A stretch of 64,000 nucleotides of DNA from 66-474 sp051962095 (GTDB taxonomy: Bacteria; Pseudomonadota; Gammaproteobacteria; Xanthomonadales; Rhodanobacteraceae). Location: the NCBI GenBank assembly GCA_051962095.1, contig JBQCCP010000074.1, positions 1-64,000 of the forward strand. The letters are read 5' to 3'. Positions 17,753 through 25,747 of this stretch are shown here, one piece after another. A model generated the notes under the pieces. That model saw nothing but the letters and a program-made list of their open reading frames with translations. It was not told the origin of the DNA and made no database searches. A program made the position numbers and the translations under genes. How positions within the stretch are numbered: the stretch's first letter is position 1; the number at the start of each line of letters is the position of its first letter.

Positions 17753-19315
17753 ATGCGCGCACGCTGGTTGGTTCCGCTGCTGTCCGTGATCGCCGCGCCC
17801 CTGGCGTCCGCCGCACCGCCGGTATCCGCGCCGGCCAACCTGCAGGCGCTGGACGACTACGTCCATCAGGTGATGCACGACTGGCACGTGCCCGGTCTCT
17901 CGCTCGCAGTAATTCAGGACGGCAAGGTAGTGCTCGCGCGCGGCTACGGCGTGCGCGAACTCGGCAAACCCGGCAAGGTCGACGCGGACACGCTGTTCGA
18001 CATCGGCTCGAACTCCAAGGCATTCACCGTCGCCGCGCTGGGCACGCTGGTGTCCGCCGGAAAACTGGAATGGGACACGCCGGTCGACGATGAATTGAAG
18101 GATTTCAAACTGGGCAGCCCGTACGTCACGCAGAACGCGACGCTGCGCGACCTGCTGACGCACCGGACGGGCTACTGCGATCCGGGCGCCGCGTGGTACA
18201 CCAGCGACGCCGACGACATCGTCCACCGCATGCGCTGGCAGAAGCCGGAATACGGTTTCCGCACCACGTTCTGCTACAACAACGCCCAGTACCTCGCGGC
18301 CAGCCGCTTCATCCCGGCTATCACCGGCCAGAGCTGGAACGACTACGTGGCCGCTCACCTCTTCCAGCCGCTCGGGATGGATCGCACCGTCAGCACCGAG
18401 GCCGGCGTCGCGGCGGCGACCAACGTCGCCACGCCGCACGGCTTGATCGACGGCAAACCTTCGGTGATACACCGCTACTGGCCGCACAACATGGATGTGT
18501 TCGCGGCGGTGGGCGGCATCTGGTCCAGTGCCAGCGACATGAGCCGCTGGATGCAGATGCTGCTGGATGACGGCAAGTACGACGGCAGGACCGTGCTGGA
18601 TCCGAGGGTCGTCGAAGCAATGGAAACCCCGCAGATGCTGATACGTTCTGGCACCGGCGTCGGCGATGAAATCCGCGCGTGGATGCCGGGCGGAACGTTC
18701 TACACCTACGGCATGGGCTTCTTCGTGCAGGACGACCGCGGCCACGAAATCGTGTGGCACGCCGGCGACATCGACGGCATGGCTTCGGCGGTCGTGCTGG
18801 TGCCCGAAGCACATCTCGGCATCGCGGTAATGGAAAACATGGATCACGCCGAGGCGCGTTTCGCGATCGTAGCGCACGTGCTGCAGACGATGCTCACCCT
18901 GCCGCGACATGACGCCGAACCCGCCCTGCTCGCCGCCGTGCGAACGGACCGGGCCGAAGGTGCGGCGATGGACAAGAAGCTTGCCGCGACGCGCGAGCCG
19001 GGAAGCAAACCGCCGCTTCCGCTTGCCGATTACGTCGGAAATTATTCGGACAAATTGGCGGGCAATGCCCATGTCACGCTGGAACACGGCCACCTCGTGC
19101 TGCGCCTCGGCAATCCCGATTTCACGGGCAAGCTCGAGCCTTGGCACGATGACACTTTTCACGTGACCTGGCGCTACAAGTTCTACGGCGACGATTACGC
19201 GACCATCGATGTGGACGCGCTGCGCCAGCCCGCGCGCCTGACGCTCGCCGGGATGGCGCTGCATTTCGAGCGGCAACGATCTTCCGCGACCGGGCACGGT
19301 GCAGCCACGAAATGA
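17753..19315 (+). CDS. Secreted serine hydrolase of the beta-lactamase class C/penicillin-binding fold
   Basis: The 520-residue protein starts at MRARWLVPLLSVIAAP, a clear signal peptide. The catalytic motif S-N-S-K at 86-89 (IGSNSKAF) supplies the nucleophilic Ser and Lys; CYNN provides the Tyr of the YxN motif; the third motif is around VWHAGDIDGMAS. A C-terminal extension (PLADYVGNYSDK...) looks like the DUF3471 beta domain. Members include esterases, D-aminopeptidases and PBP4-like proteins; the substrate cannot be told from sequence. The stop overlaps the cax start by ATGA, so the two are co-translated. Confidence 0.9.
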   Translation: MRARWLVPLLSVIAAPLASAAPPVSAPANLQALDDYVHQVMHDWHVPGLSLAVIQDGKVVLARGYGVRELGKPGKVDADTLFDIGSNSKAFTVAALGTLVSAGKLEWDTPVDDELKDFKLGSPYVTQNATLRDLLTHRTGYCDPGAAWYTSDADDIVHRMRWQKPEYGFRTTFCYNNAQYLAASRFIPAITGQSWNDYVAAHLFQPLGMDRTVSTEAGVAAATNVATPHGLIDGKPSVIHRYWPHNMDVFAAVGGIWSSASDMSRWMQMLLDDGKYDGRTVLDPRVVEAMETPQMLIRSGTGVGDEIRAWMPGGTFYTYGMGFFVQDDRGHEIVWHAGDIDGMASAVVLVPEAHLGIAVMENMDHAEARFAIVAHVLQTMLTLPRHDAEPALLAAVRTDRAEGAAMDKKLAATREPGSKPPLPLADYVGNYSDKLAGNAHVTLEHGHLVLRLGNPDFTGKLEPWHDDTFHVTWRYKFYGDDYATIDVDALRQPARLTLAGMALHFERQRSSATGHGAATK

Positions 19316-20385
19316 GCACGCCGCGACGCACGTTCAACCGCTCCGACACGGTCGTGATCGGCGGCGGCGTGCTGCTGATCGTTGCCGCGGGCATCACCCG
19401 CTTCATGAGCGCGGGCGCGGTGCCGGCGTTCCTGTGTTCGGGGCTCGCGGTGGCGCTGCTGGCCGCCTTGGTCGGACGTTCGGTGGAGCAACTCGGAGAC
19501 CGCTTCGGTGCGGGCGCGACCGGCGTGCTGCAATCCGCCCTCGGCAACCTGCCGGAGCTCTTCATCGCGCTGTTCGCGCTGAAAGCCGGGCTGGTGATGG
19601 TGGTGCAGGCCGCGCTGATCGGTTCGATCCTGGCAAATCTTCTGCTGGTGCTGGGCCTCGCCTTCACGGTGGGCGGGTTGCGCCACGGCCCGCAAAACGT
19701 CGACTCGCAACGCGCGCGCGCCACCACGGTGCTGATGCTGCTGGCCGTCGCCTCCATGGTGGTGCCTTCGCTCGCGAGCTACGTCCACACGCCCGCGGCG
19801 CCCCACGAGGAGACGATGTCACTGGTGGTCGCGGTGGTCCTGCTGGTGCTGTTCGCGGCCACGCTGCCCGCGTCGCTGAAACGCAAATCCGCGAACGACG
19901 CCGCCGAACAGCACGAGCCGCCGCGCTGGCCGCTGCCGCTCGCCCTGGCGTTGCTGGCGGCGTCGGCCGTCGCCGCCGCGTTCGTGTCGGAATGGTTCGT
20001 GCACGCGCTGGAACCGGCGATGCACGCGCTGCACATTTCCGAGGCATTCGCCGGCCTCGTGATCGTCGCGATCGCGGGCAATGCGGTCGAGAACGTGGTG
20101 GGCATCCAGCTCGCGGCGAAGAACCGTTCCGAATATGCGTTTTCGGTGGTGATCAATTCGCCGCTGCAGATCGCGCTGGTGCTCGCGCCGGTACTGGTGA
20201 TCCTGTCGAGGCTGTTCGGCTTCACGCCGCTGACGCTGGTATTTCCGCCGATGCTGGTCGTCAGCGCCGCGGTCGCGGTGCTGGTCGCCGCGTTCATCAC
20301 CTTCGATGGTGAATCCGACTGGGGCGAAGGCGTTTCGCTGCTCGCGCTGTACGCGATCATCGCGACCGCATTCTGGTGGGGGTGA
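19312..20385 (+). CDS. Calcium/proton exchanger, CaCA family
   Basis: The 357-residue inner-membrane protein has about eleven hydrophobic segments. Two inverted alpha-repeat motifs carry the acidic cation site: GNLPELFIALFALKAG near residues 80-95 and GNAVENVVGIQLAAKNRSEY near 252-272. Each is followed by a Ser/Asn-rich helix (GSILANLLLVLG; INSPLQIALVLAP). This pattern is that of the Cax/ChaA type Ca2+:H+ antiporters. The start overlaps the preceding hydrolase gene by 4 bp. The CBS gene follows after about 150 bp. Confidence 0.93.
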   Translation: MSTPRRTFNRSDTVVIGGGVLLIVAAGITRFMSAGAVPAFLCSGLAVALLAALVGRSVEQLGDRFGAGATGVLQSALGNLPELFIALFALKAGLVMVVQAALIGSILANLLLVLGLAFTVGGLRHGPQNVDSQRARATTVLMLLAVASMVVPSLASYVHTPAAPHEETMSLVVAVVLLVLFAATLPASLKRKSANDAAEQHEPPRWPLPLALALLAASAVAAAFVSEWFVHALEPAMHALHISEAFAGLVIVAIAGNAVENVVGIQLAAKNRSEYAFSVVINSPLQIALVLAPVLVILSRLFGFTPLTLVFPPMLVVSAAVAVLVAAFITFDGESDWGEGVSLLALYAIIATAFWWG

Positions 20386-20533
20386 GGAGTACGCTCGCGC
20401 AGCGAGGGGCGCACGAGCGCCGTCGACCTGAACGCCGCCGAAAGCAACGCGGGATTTGCATGGCTTTCATGCCGCCCGAACACGCGCCGTGGCAGCATGG
20501 TCAATCCGGATGCAACGCGTGCAGGAGTACGAG

Positions 20534-20959
20534 ATGAACATCAAGGACGTGATGACCCTGAACCCCACCAGCTGCCCGCCCGACACCACGCTGCGGGACG
20601 TCGCGCAGCTGATGCGCGACGAGGACATCGGCGAAGTGCCGATCGTGGCGGAGGATGGCGCGAGGAAATTGCTGGGGGTGGTGACCGACCGTGACATCGT
20701 GGTGCGCGCGGTCGCGGCCGGGCGCGACATCTCGGCGGTGAAGGCTTCCGACTGCATGACCGCGCCGGCCGTGACCTGCAACGAAAACGACACGCTGGAG
20801 GAATGCGCGCAAGCGATGGCCTCGCACCGCATCCGCCGCATGCCGATCGTGGACGAGAGGGGCGAGTTGTGCGGCATCGTGGCGCAGGCCGATTTGCAGG
20901 CCACCGAAGCGCGCTCGCTGAAGGAGCAGGTCGCCGACCGCGTTTCCACCCCGCACTGA
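20534..20959 (+). CDS. Two-CBS-domain protein
   Basis: The 141-residue protein is almost entirely a Bateman module, with CBS1 from MNIKDVMTLNPTSCP and CBS2 from CMTAPAVTCNENDTLEECAQ, each ending in the G-x-V-T/A-D pattern (GVVTDRDIV; GIVAQADLQ). Such modules bind adenine nucleotides and act as energy sensors or partner regulators. I start at MNIKD, with AGGAG nine bases upstream, rather than the longer frame. There is no fused effector domain, so the partner is unknown; the upstream cation exchanger is a possible but untested partner. Confidence 0.9.
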   Translation: MNIKDVMTLNPTSCPPDTTLRDVAQLMRDEDIGEVPIVAEDGARKLLGVVTDRDIVVRAVAAGRDISAVKASDCMTAPAVTCNENDTLEECAQAMASHRIRRMPIVDERGELCGIVAQADLQATEARSLKEQVADRVSTPH

Positions 20960-21010
20960 TTGCGCACTGTCCGGCTTTCATCCGCGGCGGCGGCGCATTA
21001 CAGTGCCGTG

Positions 21011-21994
21011 ATGGCCGATTTCCCTTCCCTTGCCGACGTCCGCGCCGCCCGCGAACGCCTGGGCGATCGCATCCGCGAAACGCCGGTGTGGCGCTGGCGC
21101 GGCGATGCGGTGGAACGCGCGATCGGCGCCGGCGCGCGGGTGTTCCTGAAGCTGGAGCTGTTCCAGTACACGGGCACCTTCAAGGCGCGCGGCGCGCTGC
21201 TGAATGCGCTGGCGTTGTCGGACGACCATAAGCGCCGCGGCGTCACCGCCGTCAGCGCCGGCAACCACGCGGTCGCGGTCGCGTTCGCGGCGCGCAGCGT
21301 CGGCACCACGGCGAAGGTGGTGATGCCGAAAACCGCGAATCCCGCGCGCGTCGCGATGTGCCGCGCCTACGGCGCGGAAGTGGTGCTGACCGACGACGTC
21401 TACGCGGCGTTCGTGGAAGTCGAACGCATCAAGCAAAGCGAAGGCCGCACGTTCATCCATCCGTTCGAGGGCGAGTTGACGGTGCTGGGGACCGCCACCG
21501 TCGGCCATGAACTCTGCATGCAGGCCGAAGATCTCGACGCCGTGATCGTGCCGATCGGCGGCGGCGGACTGATCGCGGGCATCGCTTGCGCGGTCAAACA
21601 GATGCAACCGCGTTGCGCGGTGTATGGCGTGGAACCCGAAGGCGCCGACAGCATGCGCCGCAGCTTCGCAGCCGGTTCGCCGCAGAAACTCGAGCGCATC
21701 GATACCATCGCCGACAGCCTGGCCGCGCCGTATGCCCTGCCCTACAGCTTCGAGGTGGCCCGTCGCTTCGTCGATGACATCGTGACCCTGCCCGACGAGG
21801 CCATGCAGCGTGCAATGGGCCTGCTGTTCGCCGACATGAAGCTGGCGGTGGAACCCGCCGGCGCGGCGGCGACCGCCGCGTTGTGCGGTCCGCTGCGCGA
21901 ACGCCTCGATGGCAAACGCGTGGGTGTGATCGTGTGCGGCACCAACATCGATCTCGCGACGTTCGCGCGGCAGGCGATTGCGTATCCATCATAG
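21011..21994 (+). CDS. PLP-dependent threonine dehydratase-like enzyme
   Basis: This fold-type II PLP enzyme has 327 residues. The Schiff-base Lys58 is in YTGTFKARGA, the asparagine loop is SAGNHAVAVAFAA, and the phosphate-binding loop is GGGGLIAGIA. The size and lack of an ACT domain match catabolic threonine dehydratase, serine/threonine dehydratases or serine racemase rather than biosynthetic IlvA. SFKxRGA is changed to TFKARGA, which is tolerated in the family. The start is MADFPSLADVRAAR, the second short candidate in frame. There is no operon partner that fixes the substrate. Confidence 0.88.
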   Translation: MADFPSLADVRAARERLGDRIRETPVWRWRGDAVERAIGAGARVFLKLELFQYTGTFKARGALLNALALSDDHKRRGVTAVSAGNHAVAVAFAARSVGTTAKVVMPKTANPARVAMCRAYGAEVVLTDDVYAAFVEVERIKQSEGRTFIHPFEGELTVLGTATVGHELCMQAEDLDAVIVPIGGGGLIAGIACAVKQMQPRCAVYGVEPEGADSMRRSFAAGSPQKLERIDTIADSLAAPYALPYSFEVARRFVDDIVTLPDEAMQRAMGLLFADMKLAVEPAGAAATAALCGPLRERLDGKRVGVIVCGTNIDLATFARQAIAYPS

Positions 21995-22091
21995 TCGAGG
22001 CCAGCGTCTCCCCGCTTGCCAAGGGACTTCCTCCGGCGGCAAGATCGGCGTGCCACGACCCGCAGCCGCGGGTCACCTTGGAGATCGGATC

Positions 22092-22667
22092 ATGCAAATG
22101 ACCACTGCGATTTCGCCGTTCGGATCCGTCGTTCGGGTTGCACTGGTGACGGCAGCCTTGTTGCTGGTGCCGCTGCTGGCCATGCAGTTCACCCCCGAAG
22201 TGAACTGGAGCCCGATGGATTTCGCGGTCGCCGGCGCCCTGCTTTTCTCCGCCGGTATCGCCTGGACGCTGCTGTCGGCAGGGCTGGCCGGCATGGCTTA
22301 CCGGCTCGCGGCGATTATCGCCGTGGCGACTGCGCTGGTGCTCGCCTGGGGCAATCTCGCGGTCGGGCTGATCGGTTCCGAAAACAATCCCGCCAACCTG
22401 ATGTATGCAGGCGTGATCGGCGTCGCCATCGTCGGAGCGCTCGTCGTGCGCGGCCGGGCGCGAGGCATGTCGCGTGCACTGCTCGCGACCGCGCTGGCAC
22501 AGGCGCTGGTCGCCGTGATTGCACTGGCGGGTGGCCTGGGCGCCAGCGAACCGCCGGGCCGGTTGGGCATCCTGATCCTCAATGGCTTCTTCGTCGCGCT
22601 GTTCGCATTGTCCGGATGGCTGTTTGCACGCGCAGCGCACCATCAAGCCCGAATCGCCGCAACATGA
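22092..22667 (+). CDS. Hypothetical multi-pass membrane protein
   Basis: The 191-residue protein starts MQMTTAISPFGSVVRV, after a Gly-rich leader with GGAG upstream. Six hydrophobic helices can be counted: VALVTAALLLVPLLAM, FAVAGALLFSAGIAW, AAIIAVATALVLAWG, LMYAGVIGVAIVGALVV, LLATALAQALVAVIALAGG and ILNGFFVALFALSGW. No family motif is recognised; homologues are usually annotated as uncharacterised membrane proteins. The stop overlaps the next small gene (ATGA), which suggests a two-gene unit. Confidence 0.75.
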   Translation: MQMTTAISPFGSVVRVALVTAALLLVPLLAMQFTPEVNWSPMDFAVAGALLFSAGIAWTLLSAGLAGMAYRLAAIIAVATALVLAWGNLAVGLIGSENNPANLMYAGVIGVAIVGALVVRGRARGMSRALLATALAQALVAVIALAGGLGASEPPGRLGILILNGFFVALFALSGWLFARAAHHQARIAAT

Positions 22668-22882
22668 CCTGGCGGCATTGGTTGAAGCGGTTCGTGCTGG
22701 CGCTGATCGTGGCCGGCGCGATGCTGTTCGCAGCGCAATACCTGAAGGGACATACCGCGGCCGGTGCGGCGTCGTTCGCGACGCTGTGGGGCGTGGTCTC
22801 AGCGGCGATCTTCACGCTGGCCGGTTATGTGCGATACAGGCGCAGCCCCGCGTGCATGCTGCCACGATCGCGGCAGGAATGA
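22664..22882 (+). CDS. Small two-helix membrane protein
   Basis: The 72-residue protein MTWRHWLKRFVLALIVAGAM... is hidden inside a longer frame in the same register. Its ATG overlaps the TGA of the upstream membrane gene, which supports translational coupling. Two hydrophobic segments (about residues 9-25 and 39-56) are separated by a short QYLKGHTAAGAAS loop, with a basic tail RYRRSPACMLPRSRQE. No family is recognised. It may be a partner subunit of the upstream membrane protein. Confidence 0.6.
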   Translation: MTWRHWLKRFVLALIVAGAMLFAAQYLKGHTAAGAASFATLWGVVSAAIFTLAGYVRYRRSPACMLPRSRQE

Positions 22883-22972
22883 ACCGGCGCGCGCACGTCG
22901 CGACACGGAACTCACGCAGCCGCCGCTAGTCTGAGCTGACACCGAGATCGCACTTGCACGGAACGCGTTGCG

Positions 22973-23629
22973 ATGAATACCCATCCCCTGTCCGGCGAAG
23001 CCGGCCTCGCGCACGTCGCGGAAACCGGGCACGCCGATGCGCTCACGCGCGCATTGGCCATCGTCGCCCTGATCAGCGTCGCGTTCATCGGCGTGACCTG
23101 CCTACTGGTGCAATTCCTGCGCACGGACCTCGACTGGATCACCGTGTCGATGAGCATCTACGTGAAGGGGCGATACGGCTGGTGGGTGCAGGCGAGCTTC
23201 TTCGCGCCGGCGCCGGGCATCGTGGCGCTCGGCATCGCCTGGTACCGCACGCTCGACGGACGCGCACGCAGCGTGATCCCGCTGATCCTGTTCGTGATCG
23301 CCGCCGCCGCGCTGTGCGTCACCGCGCATTTCATCGCCGATGCGACCCGCTGGCCGGTGACGCTGCATGGCAAGGTGCACCAGTGGGCCGCGTTCGCCAC
23401 GTTCCTGTGTGTCACCACCGCGGCGCTGCTGCAGTCGCTGCGGCTGCGGCTCGATCCGGACTGGCGCGCACACTCCATCGAGGCCACGACGATCGCCTCC
23501 GTATGCGTCGTGTACTTCTGGATCTATGCGGTTTCCACGATTCCGCGCGGGCTGGGCGAAAAGGTCGTGATCGCGCTGGTGCTGCTGTGGCTGTGGCGCG
23601 CCGGGTGGTGGCTGGTGCGCGCGCGCTGA
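22973..23629 (+). CDS. DUF998-like membrane protein
   Basis: The 218-residue protein has an N-terminal soluble stretch followed by about six transmembrane helices. The pattern matches DUF998: helix 1 LAIVALISVAFIGVTCLL, then the SMSIYVKGRYGWWVQASFF loop, HFIADATRWPVTLHGKVHQWAAF with His in the membrane region, and terminal helices with IYAVSTIPRGLGEKVVIAL. The function of DUF998 proteins is unknown. The start is the ATG before NTHPLSGEAG. Confidence 0.75.
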   Translation: MNTHPLSGEAGLAHVAETGHADALTRALAIVALISVAFIGVTCLLVQFLRTDLDWITVSMSIYVKGRYGWWVQASFFAPAPGIVALGIAWYRTLDGRARSVIPLILFVIAAAALCVTAHFIADATRWPVTLHGKVHQWAAFATFLCVTTAALLQSLRLRLDPDWRAHSIEATTIASVCVVYFWIYAVSTIPRGLGEKVVIALVLLWLWRAGWWLVRAR

Positions 23630-23689
23630 GCGCCGGCACATCGCGCATGCGGCAAGGTGGCGTTCCCGCCGCCCCGCGCGACTTCAACC

Positions 23690-24547
23690 ATGAATGACGA
23701 ACACCCGCCGCAGCCCGACGACACCGCGATGCGTACCGCCCTGTGGCGCGCGTTGCACATGCTGGCCGATCCGCCGCCGCACGTGTTCGAGGACGTGGTC
23801 GGGCTGGAGCTCGCCGCGCCGGACGAAGGCTGGCGCGAACGCCCGGACATGGGCGCGTTCACGCGCCCGTTCCGCGCGTCGATCCTGGCGCGCGCGCGGT
23901 TCATCGAAGACCTGGTCACCGAAGAAGCCGCGCGCGGCGTCGATCAATACGTGATCCTCGGCGCTGGCCTCGACACGTTTGTGCAGCGCCGGCCCGAACT
24001 GGCCTCGCGCATGCAGGTCTTCGAAATCGACCGGCCCGGTCCGCAGGCATGGAAGCGGCAGCGGCTGGTCGATCTCGGCTATGGCATTCCGCCGTTCCTC
24101 CATCTCGTTCCCGTGGATTTCGAGGCGGGCGACGGGTGGCGGGAACGCCTGGCGGCTTCGGGGTTCGACGCGGTGCGGCCCGCGATCGTGACATCGGCTG
24201 GCGTCAGCATCTACCTGACCCGCGACGCGATCCTGCAAACGCTGCAGTGCGCCGCCGGGCTCGCGCCGGGCTCCACGTTCGCGATGACTTTCATGCTGCC
24301 CATCGAAATGCTGGACGCCGACCTGCGCACTGACGTCGAGCGTGCCGCGGCGGGCGCCAAGGCCGGCGGCACACCCTTCATCAGTTTCTTTGCGCCGGAA
24401 GCAATGCTGGCGCTGGCCCGCGAGGCCGGCTTCACACAAGCGCGGCACGTTTCCGCCGCTTCGCTCGCCGAACGTTACTTCGCGAATCGCACTGATGGCC
24501 TGCGTCCGCCCCGCAATTCGGAAGACCTGCTGGTCGCACGTACCTGA
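23690..24547 (+). CDS. Class I SAM-dependent methyltransferase (LCMT/PPM1-like)
   Basis: The 285-residue protein fits the TIGR00027/leucine carboxyl methyltransferase-like group common in actinobacteria and proteobacteria. The SAM motif is YVILGAGLDTFVQRRPEL, followed by VFEIDRPGPQAWKRQRL (acidic ribose-binding Glu) and TSAGVSIYLTRDAI, the position of the conserved Gly-Val-x-x-Tyr-Leu motif. The start MNDEHPPQPDD was chosen from two close options. Family members methylate small molecules or polyketides; the substrate is unknown. No linked biosynthetic genes are seen. Confidence 0.88.
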   Translation: MNDEHPPQPDDTAMRTALWRALHMLADPPPHVFEDVVGLELAAPDEGWRERPDMGAFTRPFRASILARARFIEDLVTEEAARGVDQYVILGAGLDTFVQRRPELASRMQVFEIDRPGPQAWKRQRLVDLGYGIPPFLHLVPVDFEAGDGWRERLAASGFDAVRPAIVTSAGVSIYLTRDAILQTLQCAAGLAPGSTFAMTFMLPIEMLDADLRTDVERAAAGAKAGGTPFISFFAPEAMLALAREAGFTQARHVSAASLAERYFANRTDGLRPPRNSEDLLVART

Positions 24548-24606
24548 TGCTCGCGCGGAGCGATGGATATCCCGCAGAGCCCGTCAGGGCTATGGTGAAT
24601 ACGAAC

Positions 24607-24632
24607 AAAAGCGCCCTCTTTCAGAGGGCGCC
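24607..24632 (-). terminator. Rho-independent terminator for the PEP-CTERM gene
   Basis: On the minus strand a perfect 9-bp stem GCGCCCTCT/AGAGGGCGC with a 3-nt loop is followed by TTTTGTTCG. It lies about 27 bp after the PEP-CTERM stop codon. On the plus strand the hairpin has no T-tract, so it serves the minus-strand gene chiefly and could protect the 3' end of the convergent methyltransferase mRNA. Confidence 0.8.
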
Positions 24633-24658
24633 AATATGCAAATTACGAGCCACAGGTG

Positions 24659-25354
24659 CTAGACCATGCGCCGCCGCAACCCTGCGAACAGGCCGAGCAT
24701 CAGCATTCCCAGGCCGAACATCCCGAAGGTGCCGGGCTCGGGCACGCCGGTGGGAGGCGTCCCTTCGTAGATGTACGCGAGAACACCGGACAAGCTGCCC
24801 GCGTGCACGTCGTACAAGGGGTTCTCGGACCAGCCCTGTGGGTCGACACCCTCCCAACCCACGAAACCACCCGAGGCATTGGCCGTTGGAGAAAAGACCG
24901 AGTAAATCGGTTGACCATTCCACATGGCGGTAAAGGTCACGCTGAAATTCCCGACCTGGGCGCACAAACCAGCGTCGATTGCACCGGGGAACGGGCAAGG
25001 CCCCTGGTATCCCCACTCGTCGTCGTAGTCATAAGCGAACAGGTTCTTGGGAATGGTTGAACCATTCCAGATCACCTTCGTGTCACCGTTCGCCGTCATG
25101 TCGGAAAGAGTGACGGTCTGGGTAATGCCGTTGTTGAGCGTGCCCGACCCATAGCCTTTCAGCACCATCTGTACATTGGTGAAATCAAAGGCGGTGGTGT
25201 TGTGAAACACCAGGCAAGGCGTGTCGTAATAGCACAGGTCATACGCACCACTGATGCTCGCGATCTGCGTGGGGCCGGCCTGCGCAAGCCGAGGTCCGGC
25301 AACGAGCGTCAGCGCGGCCAGCGCCAGGCCAATCAAACCCGAGGACTTGTTCAT
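24659..25354 (-). CDS. PEP-CTERM sorting domain protein
   Basis: The 231-residue exported protein starts MNKSSGLIGLALAALTL, after GAGAGG at a 7-nt gap; an ATG 9 codons upstream lacks this. The signal peptide is cleaved near RLAQAG. The central part, with paired Cys (CYYDTPC, CPFPG...CAQVG), has no recognised domain and predicts beta-rich. The C-terminus has the complete tripartite sorting signal: VPEPGTF, a hydrophobic helix GMFGLGMLMLGLFAGL, and RRRM. Such proteins are cleaved by exosortase and linked to exopolysaccharide. No exosortase or EPS gene lies in this window, so the sorting machinery must be elsewhere. A candidate sigma-54 promoter lies about 90 bp upstream. Confidence 0.9.
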   Translation of the reverse strand: MNKSSGLIGLALAALTLVAGPRLAQAGPTQIASISGAYDLCYYDTPCLVFHNTTAFDFTNVQMVLKGYGSGTLNNGITQTVTLSDMTANGDTKVIWNGSTIPKNLFAYDYDDEWGYQGPCPFPGAIDAGLCAQVGNFSVTFTAMWNGQPIYSVFSPTANASGGFVGWEGVDPQGWSENPLYDVHAGSLSGVLAYIYEGTPPTGVPEPGTFGMFGLGMLMLGLFAGLRRRMV

Positions 25355-25446
25355 ACGGTTACCTCTCGATAACGATGGCATGTTGTATCGACGTCAACGA
25401 CCAGTGAGGCGCCCCTGCGGCCAAACAGCCGCCGACGCCAAAACGG

Positions 25447-25462
25447 TGCATTTCACATGCCA
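25447..25462 (-). promoter_or_regulatory. Candidate sigma-54 (-24/-12) promoter of the PEP-CTERM gene
   Basis: On the minus strand the sequence TGGCATGTGAAATGCA keeps GG and GC exactly 10 bases apart and differs at two specified positions from the consensus TGGCACGN4TTGCW. It faces the PEP-CTERM gene, and the start codon is 93 bp downstream, leaving room for a leader of about 80 nt. Known PEP-CTERM systems are often controlled by the RpoN-dependent PrsK/PrsR pair, which makes this placement plausible. Confidence 0.6.
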
Positions 25463-25542
25463 TTTTGCAACCGCATGATTTTGGTTTGATTGTAAATTTT
25501 GCCTTGTTTGGTGATATTGAAAAACGTAATTTCCTTCGACGC

Positions 25543-25570
25543 CGAAACGATTTCTAAAACACGCGTTTCG
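25543..25570. promoter_or_regulatory. Inverted repeat, possible enhancer-binding-protein site
   Basis: CGAAACG and CGTTTCG form a perfect 7-bp inverted repeat with a 14-bp AT-rich spacer. It lies 81-123 bp upstream of the candidate sigma-54 site, the usual distance for an activator site. It sits in the AT-rich patch at about 25440-25620 that contrasts with the GC-rich surroundings. The rest of this 390-bp gap has no credible gene; a 73-codon minus-strand frame there lacks a ribosome-binding site. Confidence 0.45.
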
Positions 25571-25747
25571 CCCTGCAGCCCTTGCCACTGCTCAATCCTG
25601 GACAAAAATCGCGAGATGTAAATTCGGCTGACGTGTCGCTGGATCCAGCGAACCGTCAATGCGGCAGCATCCAACGCCTTCGGCTCGCCTCATCCGATGC
25701 TCACGTCCGGGAGATGTTCCACATTGACATGTCGCGGTGCCGAGTGG

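Noticed and set aside
25453..25674. A 73-codon minus-strand frame in the AT-rich gap upstream of the PEP-CTERM gene
   Set aside because: No ribosome-binding site, no recognisable domain, and it overlaps the candidate sigma-54 promoter and inverted repeat.
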